Source: Candidatus Cloacimonadota bacterium
GTDB lineage: Bacteria; Cloacimonadota; Cloacimonadia; Cloacimonadales; PWNZ01
Assembly: GCA_003564155.1 (NCBI GenBank)
Contig: PWOA01000076.1
Coordinates: 1 to 55,588, forward strand
Reading direction: 5' to 3'
DNA: 55,588 bases
The translations under genes and the position numbers were made by a program. The notes below the pieces were generated by a model, which saw only the letters and a list, made by a program, of their open reading frames with translations, did not search any database and was not told the DNA's origin. Shown here piece after piece: positions 1 to 9,862 of the stretch (its first letter is position 1; each line of letters opens with the position of its first letter).

Positions 1-93
1 GCAAAGATTATCTTGTACCATATTTGGGGAAAATACCACTATGGTCAAGATACAAATGGTAAGCAACACATCGGGAGAAGACGTTTGGAGTAG
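1..93 (+). CDS. possible C-terminal fragment of an ORF truncated by the window start
   Basis: Frame 1 reads AKIILYHIWGKYHYGQDTNGKQHIGRRRLE then TAG; no family recognised. Confidence 0.2.
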   Translation, partial: AKIILYHIWGKYHYGQDTNGKQHIGRRRLE

Positions 94-529
94 TTAATTA
101 CTCCTGCAATGCTCAAAAGCTCCCTAATAATGGTGATAACGTCTCAGAATAATAAAGATTTGAAATATCTAAGTTAATTAACCATAATAATTACTATTAC
201 ACAATCAGTAAAGAATACATGGTTCTTGTATTGAAAGTGAGGAAGTAGTAATAGATATGTTCTACGATTTATATTTGCCTGCCAATCAAAGATTTTTAAT
301 AATAGCTAAGCGAAGAAGTTGATTGGTATGTTGTAGGCAGTAATGGATTCTGAAAACATAAAAATCCGGACATTATCCCTGATAACTCACTTGAAAGTAT
401 ATAAGAGATTAGGAACTATTAAGCAAAATCAGAGATGCAGCAGTTTGTTAAGACAGTGTGCAAATGTTTCGTAAATCAGGGCAGTTTCTGTAATCGTCTG
501 AAATTGCGGGAAAGTTTCTTCCGGAAGTT

Positions 530-811
530 TTACAGCTGTTCTTTCAGTCTTTGAACTCTTTTCTTTATCATCACTTGATGGTCTTCTTCGGAATAGGAGG
601 GGTCTTTCAGTTCCATCCAGATGCGACAGGGGATTTGACTGCACAAACCGCAATGTTCTAAGTTCTTTTGCTCTGCACAGGAATATATCGGACAAGGTTT
701 GTTGTCGTAATACTTTATCCAGAAAGGTTTCCCTTTTATTGTCCGGCAACCTTCGCAAGTATCTTTGAAATGGGGACATTCTTTACAGTAATAACCACAG
801 GGGCTGTTCAT
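530..811 (-). CDS. DUF3795-like cysteine-rich protein
   Basis: MNSPCGYYCKECPHFKDTCEGCRTIKGKPFW...CPIYSCAEQKNLEHCGLCSQIPC matches the DUF3795 Cys pattern; start trimmed to the internal ATG. Confidence 0.7.
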   Translation of the reverse strand: MNSPCGYYCKECPHFKDTCEGCRTIKGKPFWIKYYDNKPCPIYSCAEQKNLEHCGLCSQIPCRIWMELKDPSYSEEDHQVMIKKRVQRLKEQL

Positions 812-824
812 TGGATCCACCTTA

Positions 825-1715
825 TCATTTTGTTTGATTGACGACTGTTCTGAAAACACGAAAACCGGTAAAAGAATCACCTCTACTAATATCGGTAACA
901 CTTTTATGCTTTAATTCACAGTATTCGTGGCTATAACAATATGCTCCACCCCGGGTCTCAGGGCTGGGGGTAATACGCTTAAAATAACCATATTCCCAAA
1001 CGTTGCCGTTCATATCATAGATTCCGAGTTCATTGGGAAGTCTTGTGCCGACAGTGTGGGTCCTGTTACCCGAATTGTCCTTAAACCAGGCATAATCAGG
1101 TAAATCCGTGAGATTGTCCGTTCCGGCATATCTATTGTTGAATGTCCCTGCTTGTTTAGCAGGTATTCCGCCTCGGGCAGCATATTCCCATTCAATGCGG
1201 TCAGGCAAGCGAAAACCGTTTTTCTCTGTATTAAACCGGAAATATTCGTGTGTCTCCCATGATTTGTTCCAATTCTGGGGCCAATTGTCGGGGTTCGTGC
1301 CGTAATCTTGATTTTCATCCACATAACTGTAACAGGGATCGTAATTATGGTTTATACTCAAGCGGTTACAGTATTCTATGACATTATACCAAGTAACATT
1401 CTCGACAGGCAGATGCGGACGGACAGGTACACCTTCTCTACTGAAAGCGGAAGGATTGTTGCCCATCACTTTAGTGTATTCTTCTTGAGTAACCAGATTA
1501 ATGCCGACATAAAATGATGGAGACACAATACCGGGTATCAGCTCTCCCCCTTCAACATAGACCATCTCTCCCGGTCTGGTGCCTTCTCCTAATTCATAGC
1601 TTAACAAACGAAAACCTTCTTTCTTCCTTCCGGGGTAAACCGTCAGCATTAAAACTATAAACAGCAGGGCTAATATACCGATAATAGTGGGAATGATAAC
1701 AAACAATTTTTTCAT
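825..1715 (-). CDS. formylglycine-generating-enzyme (SUMF1/FGE-sulfatase) domain protein with N-terminal membrane anchor
   Basis: GFRLPDRIEWEYAARGG, NELGIYDMNGNVWEYG, RGGAYCYS...GFRVFRTV motifs; GTGAGG SD upstream of ATG at 1715. Confidence 0.8.
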   Translation of the reverse strand: MKKLFVIIPTIIGILALLFIVLMLTVYPGRKKEGFRLLSYELGEGTRPGEMVYVEGGELIPGIVSPSFYVGINLVTQEEYTKVMGNNPSAFSREGVPVRPHLPVENVTWYNVIEYCNRLSINHNYDPCYSYVDENQDYGTNPDNWPQNWNKSWETHEYFRFNTEKNGFRLPDRIEWEYAARGGIPAKQAGTFNNRYAGTDNLTDLPDYAWFKDNSGNRTHTVGTRLPNELGIYDMNGNVWEYGYFKRITPSPETRGGAYCYSHEYCELKHKSVTDISRGDSFTGFRVFRTVVNQTK

Positions 1716-1730
1716 CTTAAACCTCACCTG

Positions 1731-3209
1731 TTAATTAACTGTTTTACCGACGGCATTGATTTTTGCGACAAAGATATCCCAGTAAGAAACGCCGGAAACT
1801 CCTTCAGGTGTAATCACGGTATTATCGACAAGACTGCCGCCGGTCAGATAGATATTTTCAGATTTATCAATAGCACAATCCCATAGAAATACTTCGATAT
1901 TCTCTCCCTCTTCAGTCGGAGTAACCCACAACCAGTTGCCGTTAGTGTCTAATTTGGCAACAAAAGCTTTATTCCTGGAAGATCCGGGAAGTTTTATATG
2001 ACCGAAATCAACCTTTACCAGATTAATCTTCAAAAGCTGTTTAATCAGCATTTTGGGAATACTTGACGAAGTAGAATATGACCCACCAAGATAGATGTGT
2101 TCTTCATTTTGATCGAGAAATATCCCATTACCCTGTCCTGTTAAAGTACCACCGGCTCGTCTGGCCCAGAGCCATTCTCCATCACTATTCAATTTTGCAA
2201 CAAATATGTCATTTGATTCTTTAACGGTCAACGTATGACCTCCAAAGCTTCCGCTCTCTCTAAAATTGCCTGTTATATAGCTGTTTCCTGATTTATCAAC
2301 GGTAATTCCCCTACCCATACCATCACCGGTAACTCCGGCACTCACAGCCCAAACCCACTCATTCCGGTTATTGAGTTTGGCTGCAAGAATATCTGATACC
2401 CCTTGACTATCCAGTTTAACATCTTCTTGCGTAATGATTCCGCTAAACATTCCCGTGATGTAACTGTTACCCTGGGCATCAAAATCAATTCCGAAAATAT
2501 TCACACTACCCGAAGATTCAATGCCGAGAACATCAAGCCACTCACCGGTGCTGCTTAACTTAGCTATAAATGCACCTTGTGCATCGCCGCTATCTAACTG
2601 TTTATCACCTAATTCCAGCTTGCCTTGAAAACTACCTGAAACGACAATATTATCTTCTTTATTGATTTTGATTAACGAACCACGGGTTGATTCGGTGGCA
2701 TTTGGTGTATTCACCCATAACCAATCACCATCAATACTCAGTTTAGCAACAAACATCCGGTCAGTATCACCGGCATCATATTGCTTACCACCAAAATCAA
2801 CTGCTCCCCTAAACTGACCAGTTATATAACAATTACCCGCACTATCTACAGCAATTCTTGACCCCGTACTGCTCTCTAATCCGGGAACCTGCCTTACCCA
2901 GAGCCATTCTCTATTACTGTTCATCTTAGCGATAAAAGCATCTTGCTCCCATTTACTTTCTATCTGGATCTCACCAAATACTGCTGTTTCACTAACAGCT
3001 CCCGTTATGTAAATGTTACCCTCATTATCTACTGCTATGCCGCGGGCAAAATCTGTCTCATTTCCTTCAGTGCTTACTAACCATTCCCATTCGGGAGGCT
3101 CTTCTAGCGAACTTTTTGAGCATCCGCTAATTATCATCCCCATAAAGGCAAAAACAAGCAATAATAATCCGGAAATTCCCCTGATTGATTTGTCTGTCAT
3201 CTTTCTCAT
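1731..3209 (-). CDS. lipoprotein with SBBP-like beta-propeller repeats
   Basis: Lipobox-like LLVFAFMGMIISGC; repeated D..GN.YITG.F...F/V AKL...G.WLW units; AAGGAG SD before ATG at 3209. Confidence 0.7.
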   Translation of the reverse strand: MRKMTDKSIRGISGLLLLVFAFMGMIISGCSKSSLEEPPEWEWLVSTEGNETDFARGIAVDNEGNIYITGAVSETAVFGEIQIESKWEQDAFIAKMNSNREWLWVRQVPGLESSTGSRIAVDSAGNCYITGQFRGAVDFGGKQYDAGDTDRMFVAKLSIDGDWLWVNTPNATESTRGSLIKINKEDNIVVSGSFQGKLELGDKQLDSGDAQGAFIAKLSSTGEWLDVLGIESSGSVNIFGIDFDAQGNSYITGMFSGIITQEDVKLDSQGVSDILAAKLNNRNEWVWAVSAGVTGDGMGRGITVDKSGNSYITGNFRESGSFGGHTLTVKESNDIFVAKLNSDGEWLWARRAGGTLTGQGNGIFLDQNEEHIYLGGSYSTSSSIPKMLIKQLLKINLVKVDFGHIKLPGSSRNKAFVAKLDTNGNWLWVTPTEEGENIEVFLWDCAIDKSENIYLTGGSLVDNTVITPEGVSGVSYWDIFVAKINAVGKTVN

Positions 3210-3330
3210 ACTTCTATTCTCCTTAAATGTATAGCGTTCAGTTGTACGGATAGGACACAACTCCTGTCCACATTAACCAATTGAATGAACTAAGATTGTG
3301 AAGAATCACAATAAAAATTCAGAATAACTC

Positions 3331-4218
3331 CTATTTACCTAAAAGCTCCCCATCAAACATATCGTCGGAAAGACCGGTATTAACCTGAACATCCAGCACC
3401 TCTATGGCCATAATATACTCACCTGTTTCAAGCGCTTCTCTCATCATATTGATATGCGTTTCCCACATACCTCCTGAATCGAACAGTTCTCTTTGCTCTT
3501 GAGGCATTTGTTCAAATTCTCTTTCCATTTCATCGAGTTTTTCTCTCATCTCTTGCTGTTTGTCAGGTGTTATATTGGGATAAGTAATCATTTTTGTAAT
3601 AAGAGGAACAAGCATACCTTCGTAATTACGGTAGTCTTCCATCAGAACAGTTAATGAATCGTGTTTATCTTCATCTTCACTGTCTTCAACAGGTATTATT
3701 AGCTCTAACTTTCTGGGAACCCAGTCATTAGCATCAATCCACACATCTCCGTCCATCCTCCCATAGTTTTTATCTGCTTCTTGCATATCAAGACCTTTAA
3801 CGTTCAATATATGTGTCTCATAGCCGTCAAGATCAGCTTTACCGACATATTCAGCTTCTGTATTCAATAATTGATGAACAACTTCTCCACGGTCGAATTT
3901 TTCTTTTTGTTTTTCAACTTTTCCGTCCGGACCGGCAAACCATTGATATTCTCCGTCCCAGATAGTTATAATTTTATCAACAGGCCCAACACCAATCTCA
4001 GTTCGGATCATATAAACTATTTCACCGTCTATTACAGTCCTTTTCATATGCTTAATATCAAAATCAGTTGTTATTTTCACATCTTCAATGTTGTACATCT
4101 GTTTTTCATAAGCTGTAAGCATATTCTCTATGACTTCTTCGGCTGTTAATCCGCGCATTACAGTTGGTAAGCTAAAAACAACTATTATAGCACATAGATA
4201 TATCATCGTTTTCTTCAT
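3331..4218 (-). CDS. LolA-like outer-membrane lipoprotein-sorting family protein
   Basis: Signal peptide followed by LTAEEVIENMLTAYEKQ...; clear paralog of the ORF at 54457..55362. Confidence 0.6.
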   Translation of the reverse strand: MKKTMIYLCAIIVVFSLPTVMRGLTAEEVIENMLTAYEKQMYNIEDVKITTDFDIKHMKRTVIDGEIVYMIRTEIGVGPVDKIITIWDGEYQWFAGPDGKVEKQKEKFDRGEVVHQLLNTEAEYVGKADLDGYETHILNVKGLDMQEADKNYGRMDGDVWIDANDWVPRKLELIIPVEDSEDEDKHDSLTVLMEDYRNYEGMLVPLITKMITYPNITPDKQQEMREKLDEMEREFEQMPQEQRELFDSGGMWETHINMMREALETGEYIMAIEVLDVQVNTGLSDDMFDGELLGK

Positions 4219-4474
4219 TGCGTCCTCTCTTTAGTATTTATTACTTCAAAAGTATTTCAGTGGAAAATGATCCAGTAATATGTCAATAATTTTGAGTCAT
4301 TCATTGCTTCTTTAAGTCGGTATGAGCCACAGTTATACTGTTATATTGATAATGTATGCTATATGTGTAAGTCTATCTACCATAGTAGCGGTAAGAAGAG
4401 TTCTTTGAAATTTCTTGCCACCTGTATCCGGTTGATTATGTTGTCTGATATATGACGATCATAAAGGCAATTGA

Positions 4475-4536
4475 GGGCGATTATCATTCGCCCGAGAGAA
4501 GAATGAACTCAAGAAACGGGCGAAAGATATTCGCCC
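4475..4536. repeat. twin-hairpin palindromic repeat
   Basis: GGGCGATTATCATTCGCCC followed 23 nt later by CGGGCGAAAGATATTCGCCC. Confidence 0.6.
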
Positions 4537-4557
4537 TACAAGAGGAGATGCTCTATT

Positions 4558-5364
4558 TTGAAAGCTTTAATAAATGAAAATCAGAACAAATTATCAGGCC
4601 GACCATATATTTATTTAACTGTATCAGCTTCCGCAGATGGTAGAATTTCCAAAGGATCTAATCTTACAATGTGGGAGGAAATGGCTGATACTAGAGCTCT
4701 GGTAGAAGATAAAGCAGGTGGGGTAATTTATGAAGAGGTCGAGAAAAAATTGAGATCAATTTATAAACCTCAAGTAGATATGTTAGGCAGTAATTCTTTA
4801 GTAAAGATAGGACAAGCATTAAAACAACTTCCACCATACGATGGCGATCCAAAGTCGGTTTACCAAGATTTCTTGCCAGAAGAAGTTATAAACAGTCAAA
4901 GTCACTTAGGATGGTTGCTTGCAGTTGATGGACAAGGTAGATTAAGAAGTGGATGGCAGGGTGGGAATCCTCGTGGATGGTACATGTTGCATTCCGTATC
5001 ATATAGTGTCCCTGCTGAATATTTATCATTTCTTCAAGCCAAGAAAATCCCATATTTGATTGCAGGGGAGAAGCAAGTGGATTTAAAAATAATAATGGGA
5101 AAACTCAAATCCAAACTTGGGATTACATGTTTAAGGACATCTGCCGGTGGCAAATTAGCAGGTGCATTGTTAAGATTGGGATTACTTGATGAAATCAATA
5201 TTGTATCTTCCCCTTACTTGGTTGGAGGTGTAGATACCCCAACATTATTTGATTCAAGCGATTTAAAATCCGGTGAATCTCTTACATTTTTAAAACTCGT
5301 TACTATACAAGTTAAAACAACTGGCCATATATGGACAAGATATCAAGTAATACATGAAAAATAA
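4558..5364 (+). CDS. RibD C-terminal/dihydrofolate-reductase-like reductase
   Basis: YIYLTVSASADGRIS near the N-terminus and LRTSAGGKLAGALLRLGLLDEINIVSSPYLVGG near the C-terminus; TTG start with upstream GAGGAG. Confidence 0.65.
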   Translation: MKALINENQNKLSGRPYIYLTVSASADGRISKGSNLTMWEEMADTRALVEDKAGGVIYEEVEKKLRSIYKPQVDMLGSNSLVKIGQALKQLPPYDGDPKSVYQDFLPEEVINSQSHLGWLLAVDGQGRLRSGWQGGNPRGWYMLHSVSYSVPAEYLSFLQAKKIPYLIAGEKQVDLKIIMGKLKSKLGITCLRTSAGGKLAGALLRLGLLDEINIVSSPYLVGGVDTPTLFDSSDLKSGESLTFLKLVTIQVKTTGHIWTRYQVIHEK

Positions 5365-5415
5365 ATTAAAAAAACTCACCCACATAGACTATCCAGCAGA
5401 CGTATTACAAAGGAG

Positions 5416-5910
5416 TTATCTTGTCCCATGAGAATCTTTATTTTTGTTTAATGCAATATTGTCTTTTTCAATTATAGAATTTAGTTGTTGCTGAGCTTCA
5501 TGATTTCCCAATAAAGCAGCCCGTCTAAGGTAAATCATAGCCTTTCCCGGTTGTTCGGAGCTGAGTAGCTTGGCGACTCTAAAACATATCATTGCATCAT
5601 TGGGAGTCTTACGTAAATACTGGAAGTAATAATCCAGAGCTTGTTCGATCTTACCTGCATTAAGATAGCTTTGACCCATTTCGAGCATTAGCTTTTCTTC
5701 TGTCAGGGCATTTTCATCTTTCTTGCATAAAACAAGTAACCTTTTCAAAGCTCTTATATATGCTCTAAAAAAAAATGGACCTATTATAAACATTGTATTT
5801 AATAGTATTAGAATGATAATAAGAAAGAGACTGAAGCCCCTCACGATCAATGAACAATTGATTAGAGAGAAGATTTCTGTCACTACTGAAGATATAGCTA
5901 TCATAGTCAC
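5416..5910 (-). CDS. membrane-anchored TPR-like protein
   Basis: N-terminal TM, then EEKLMLEMGQSYLNAGKIEQALDYYFQYLRKTPNDAMICFRVAKLL. Confidence 0.5.
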   Translation of the reverse strand: MTMIAISSVVTEIFSLINCSLIVRGFSLFLIIILILLNTMFIIGPFFFRAYIRALKRLLVLCKKDENALTEEKLMLEMGQSYLNAGKIEQALDYYFQYLRKTPNDAMICFRVAKLLSSEQPGKAMIYLRRAALLGNHEAQQQLNSIIEKDNIALNKNKDSHGTR

Positions 5911-6006
5911 TTAATATTTCATATCATAAATATATCAGGTACTGACCTAACAACGATATGTAAAAAGTAAAAAATAGCCGGCAAGCATTCGTATCACACA
6001 TCATCC

Positions 6007-7206
6007 TTAACTCTCTTTAATGTTTCGAGCTATGCGAAAACCAACATCCTTATAACGACCGGTTGCTACTCTAAAGAACCGATGATTAACACGACAGCGA
6101 ATAGGTCCGTATATCCAACTACCTCCGCGCAAAACCTTCCCTTTGGCTATTGTTGTATTGTCCGTGCTACTATTCTGCTCCTCATACCAGTCCCAACACC
6201 ATTCCCAAACGTTACCGGACATATCATAAAAACCTAACTCGTTTGGTTTTTTCATTCTTACAGGCATAGTTTTACCGCCGGAATTACTTTGGTACCAGGC
6301 TACTTCATCCAAGAGGTCGCTTCCGGCGTACATTGATTTCGTTCTTTTTTGTCCCCCGCTTGCAGCATATTCCCACTCTGCTTCTGTTGGTAATCTATAC
6401 CCTAAAGCATCTTTTCCCATCGTAACGGTAATCTTTTGGTTGTTAAAGCCTAATGCGTCATCATACTGTTCTTTATTAATCTTATAAGCACAGGTGAGCC
6501 CTTCAATTTCACTCAATTTGTTACAAAACACAATCACGTTATACCAATCGACCGACTCAACCGGTAAATCGTCACCTCTAAACGCTGACGGGAAATCCCC
6601 CATAACTTCTCTCCATAATCTCTGTGTTACGAGGTTTTTGCTGAGAAAGAAATCGTCGATAATCATTCCCTCAGCAGTTTGTGGGGATTCTTCTTGCTGA
6701 TTGTTCTCACCGATCCTGAATTTTCCACCCTTTACTGAAACCATATTAGTCTCATGCCGGATGATATCTTGCCTGTTCTCCGTATACGCAGTTTTGTAAT
6801 TATTTATTGTAAGTTTGTACCCGTACTTATCCATTGTTTCATAAGCCTTCTCTTGAGCTAACTCTTTTTGACTTTTCATACCTAAAAAGTAGAGGATAAT
6901 GATTGCAAAAATCGGAGAAAGTATTAAACTCACGAAAAAACCCATCCAAAAATTATTTCCGTGTTTCTTCCATAGTATCCCAATATAGAAGGCAAGAGGA
7001 ATTACTATTATATAATAATATTGGCTTCTCCAGAAGAATCTCGGGCTTGGACTTTGTTTACCGGATTGGTTAGCTCTTGATTCTTCGTAACCTTCTTCAA
7101 ACATATCCCCACCAGTACGGCGTTGGCAGGAGATAAAAGTAAAGCCTGATAAAACTGTTATCATGATGATCAATACTACTATGATCTGTTTGTTAAAACT
7201 TTCCAT
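6007..7206 (-). CDS. formylglycine-generating-enzyme (SUMF1) domain protein with two N-terminal TM segments
   Basis: GYRLPTEAEWEYAASGG, NELGFYDMSGNVWEWCWDWY, VLRGGSW...VGFRIAR; GGAG SD before ATG at 7206. Confidence 0.85.
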   Translation of the reverse strand: MESFNKQIIVVLIIMITVLSGFTFISCQRRTGGDMFEEGYEESRANQSGKQSPSPRFFWRSQYYYIIVIPLAFYIGILWKKHGNNFWMGFFVSLILSPIFAIIILYFLGMKSQKELAQEKAYETMDKYGYKLTINNYKTAYTENRQDIIRHETNMVSVKGGKFRIGENNQQEESPQTAEGMIIDDFFLSKNLVTQRLWREVMGDFPSAFRGDDLPVESVDWYNVIVFCNKLSEIEGLTCAYKINKEQYDDALGFNNQKITVTMGKDALGYRLPTEAEWEYAASGGQKRTKSMYAGSDLLDEVAWYQSNSGGKTMPVRMKKPNELGFYDMSGNVWEWCWDWYEEQNSSTDNTTIAKGKVLRGGSWIYGPIRCRVNHRFFRVATGRYKDVGFRIARNIKES

Positions 7207-7665
7207 CAAAGCTCCAGTATTATTTCCCATAAGAGGCGATGTGCATCAACAACTGACAAAATCGTAGAAACGAGGTAATTAGTCAATAATATATTGTATA
7301 AGTGACAAACTATGAAAAGTAGAATTATAAATATAATTCATAGATTATAGTAGAGTACATCGGAAAAAGATGATGTAGAAGCGTTCAATATTCAAAGTTG
7401 AGTATCGTGGAAATAGTGAGTGTGAATGAAGAAGAGAATGATTATGGGGAAAGAGCGAAAAAACTGAAAATGACAGTAAATCGTTAGTTGTCAATATTTC
7501 TATGAAAGTTTTTCTATTTTTCAAGTTGAAAACAAGAGATAATAAAAAGCATACCTTTATGAGGTTTAATAATGAGTAGAGATATATTGTACATATTACT
7601 TGACGTATAAGCCCAACTTCATTCTTTTAGTCGTAATCATATTAATAGAAAGAGGTAAAGTGATA

Positions 7666-8886
7666 ATGCCCAAAAAATTAACTTCTAAGAGGACAAATAC
7701 TTCGAAGAACCGATCAGTAAAGAGGAAAAAGAGAAACAACAGATCCCCATCGATTGGTTTTTTACTTATCATGATGATCGTAATTATCATAATCATTGTA
7801 ACAGTGATTAATCATGTAAGAAGAACAGAGTCAGAGATAGTTGTACCAATGATTACTGAAGAAGTTCGCTCTGAAGAACCTGATCCTACTGATGATATTG
7901 AATCAGCAATAAAGCATACGGCAGAACAATTGGGAGTTCCTTCACATTTACTAACAAAACGGTTTCAAGACGGACAAATACATTACAATCTGCAAATTGA
8001 TAGAGCAAGGCTTGATCTCAATTTTGCCAATATGATCGTCACCGGTCATATAGAGTTAGCGGGTGGCACAATATTAAAAGGTGAAGAAGTCTCGAGAGGA
8101 TCTTCTCATGTACTAACTGTTTTAACTCCGGATAATGAAAAAGAATATATTGTCAGATTATCTTATGCCAGAAGCGGTAATTATCCGCAAAAATTCCCCC
8201 AATTAGCCATTATAGTAGATGATTTTGGTGAGTACGCCGGAGATTTGCTTGATGAGTTCTTAGCAACAGATATCAACGTGACTTTTGCAATCTTACCTCA
8301 TTTGAGATATTCTCGTGAAGTTATGGATCGGGCTGTAGAAACAGGTAGGGAGGTTATGCTTCATATGCCTATGGAGCCTATTGGCTATCCGAGAGCTGAT
8401 CCCGGAATAAATCCGATATTAGTAGAACATACGGAGAAAGAAATAAACAGGATTATGCAAGGCTATCTACGTAACCTTCCAAAAATATCAGGAGCTAATA
8501 ATCATATGGGAAGTTTAGCTACTACAGATAGTAGAGTTATGGATATAGTTCTCAAGTTTCTCAAACAACATAACTTGTATTTTGCAGATAGCAAAACGAC
8601 TAATATGAGTGTAGGATATGAAATGGCCCAAAAAATGGTTTTACCGTCAGTGAGTCGGGATATGTTCCTTGATGTTCCGGATTCTTCGGAAGAAACTTTT
8701 ATGTCCAAGATAGAGGAATTGAAGAGTATGAAACATACAAAAGATCAAGTCGTAGTAATAACCCATTGTTTTGATAGACAGAGATTAACAATGCTAAACA
8801 GGTTTATAGAAGAAGCAAAAAAGTTAGGGTTTGAGCTTGTTCCGGTATCTCAATTATTCATCACTGATTTGCCTGAGATATTGTAA
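7666..8886 (+). CDS. divergent polysaccharide deacetylase family protein (YibQ-like)
   Basis: QLAIIVDDFGEYAGDLLDEFLATDINVTFAILPHLRYSREVMDRAVETGREVMLHMPMEP; start moved to ATG at 7666 with AGAGG upstream. Confidence 0.85.
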   Translation: MPKKLTSKRTNTSKNRSVKRKKRNNRSPSIGFLLIMMIVIIIIIVTVINHVRRTESEIVVPMITEEVRSEEPDPTDDIESAIKHTAEQLGVPSHLLTKRFQDGQIHYNLQIDRARLDLNFANMIVTGHIELAGGTILKGEEVSRGSSHVLTVLTPDNEKEYIVRLSYARSGNYPQKFPQLAIIVDDFGEYAGDLLDEFLATDINVTFAILPHLRYSREVMDRAVETGREVMLHMPMEPIGYPRADPGINPILVEHTEKEINRIMQGYLRNLPKISGANNHMGSLATTDSRVMDIVLKFLKQHNLYFADSKTTNMSVGYEMAQKMVLPSVSRDMFLDVPDSSEETFMSKIEELKSMKHTKDQVVVITHCFDRQRLTMLNRFIEEAKKLGFELVPVSQLFITDLPEIL

Positions 8887-8967
8887 GCTGATAATCAGGG
8901 AATTGACCGATAATACCTGTTTCTCGATTTTTTAATTTTCTATTAATAAAGATAAAAGAGGACATAC

Positions 8968-9777
8968 ATGTTATTTACCCTTAAATCAATATTATTGGGA
9001 ATCGTGCAAGGATTAACAGAATTCATTCCTGTTAGTAGTTCAGGTCACTTAGTGCTTTCTAATTACTTTTTAAATTTTGACATACAAGATATTACTTTTG
9101 ATGTTATGTTACACGTAGGAACAGTATTAGCCGTAATATTATACTTTCGTAAAGATATTAAGAGTTTATTGATATCTCTGTGGAAATTCAACGATAGATC
9201 AGAAGAACATATAGCTAACCGGAGAATAATGTTATTATTAATCATCGGGACTGTGGTAACCGGAGTTATCGGTTTGTCTGTTAAAGGATTTATTGAAGCA
9301 ATTTTTTATGAACCTCTTTTCTCTGCTATTATGATAATGATAACCGGATGTATAATTTTTACAGCAGACTTTATTAAAGACAAAAAAATAGAGGTTTCAA
9401 AGAGCAAGATTTGGAGAATTGTAATTATTGGAATTAGTCAGTCATTTGCATTATTACCGGGAATATCCCGCTCGGGGTCAACAATCACTGCTTCCTTAGC
9501 TGTTGGTATTAAAAGAGATCAAGCCGCAAGATTTTCTTTTTTACTTTCAATTCCAGCAATATTGGGAGCTGCATTATTAGATATTCGCCGGATCACAAGT
9601 GTAGATAACTCATTATATTTAGGATATTTTTTGGGAACTGCTGCTGCTTTTATTTCCGGGTATTTAGTAATTTCGTTTCTCTTAAATCTAATAAAGAAAA
9701 GGAAATTACGCTACATTTCTTTCTATTGCTGGGCAATAGCAACTTTTAGTATCATCATGATAAGTTTAGGGTATTGA
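8968..9777 (+). CDS. uppP: undecaprenyl-diphosphate phosphatase
   Basis: LGIVQGLTEFIPVSSSGHLVL and LLPGISRSGSTI signatures. Confidence 0.95.
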   Translation: MLFTLKSILLGIVQGLTEFIPVSSSGHLVLSNYFLNFDIQDITFDVMLHVGTVLAVILYFRKDIKSLLISLWKFNDRSEEHIANRRIMLLLIIGTVVTGVIGLSVKGFIEAIFYEPLFSAIMIMITGCIIFTADFIKDKKIEVSKSKIWRIVIIGISQSFALLPGISRSGSTITASLAVGIKRDQAARFSFLLSIPAILGAALLDIRRITSVDNSLYLGYFLGTAAAFISGYLVISFLLNLIKKRKLRYISFYCWAIATFSIIMISLGY

Positions 9778-9862
9778 ACTGAGTTTTGCAGATTATTCCG
9801 ACTCAGATTTGATTGAGAAAGGATAAGTCACTTAATTAAGCTTAATAATAAGGTATAGGACG

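Noticed and set aside
4236-4252. 17-nt sequence ATTTATTACTTCAAAAG also present at 29937..29953
   Set aside because: A 17-nt AT-rich match in a 55-kb AT-rich window is plausible by chance, and the flanks do not align.
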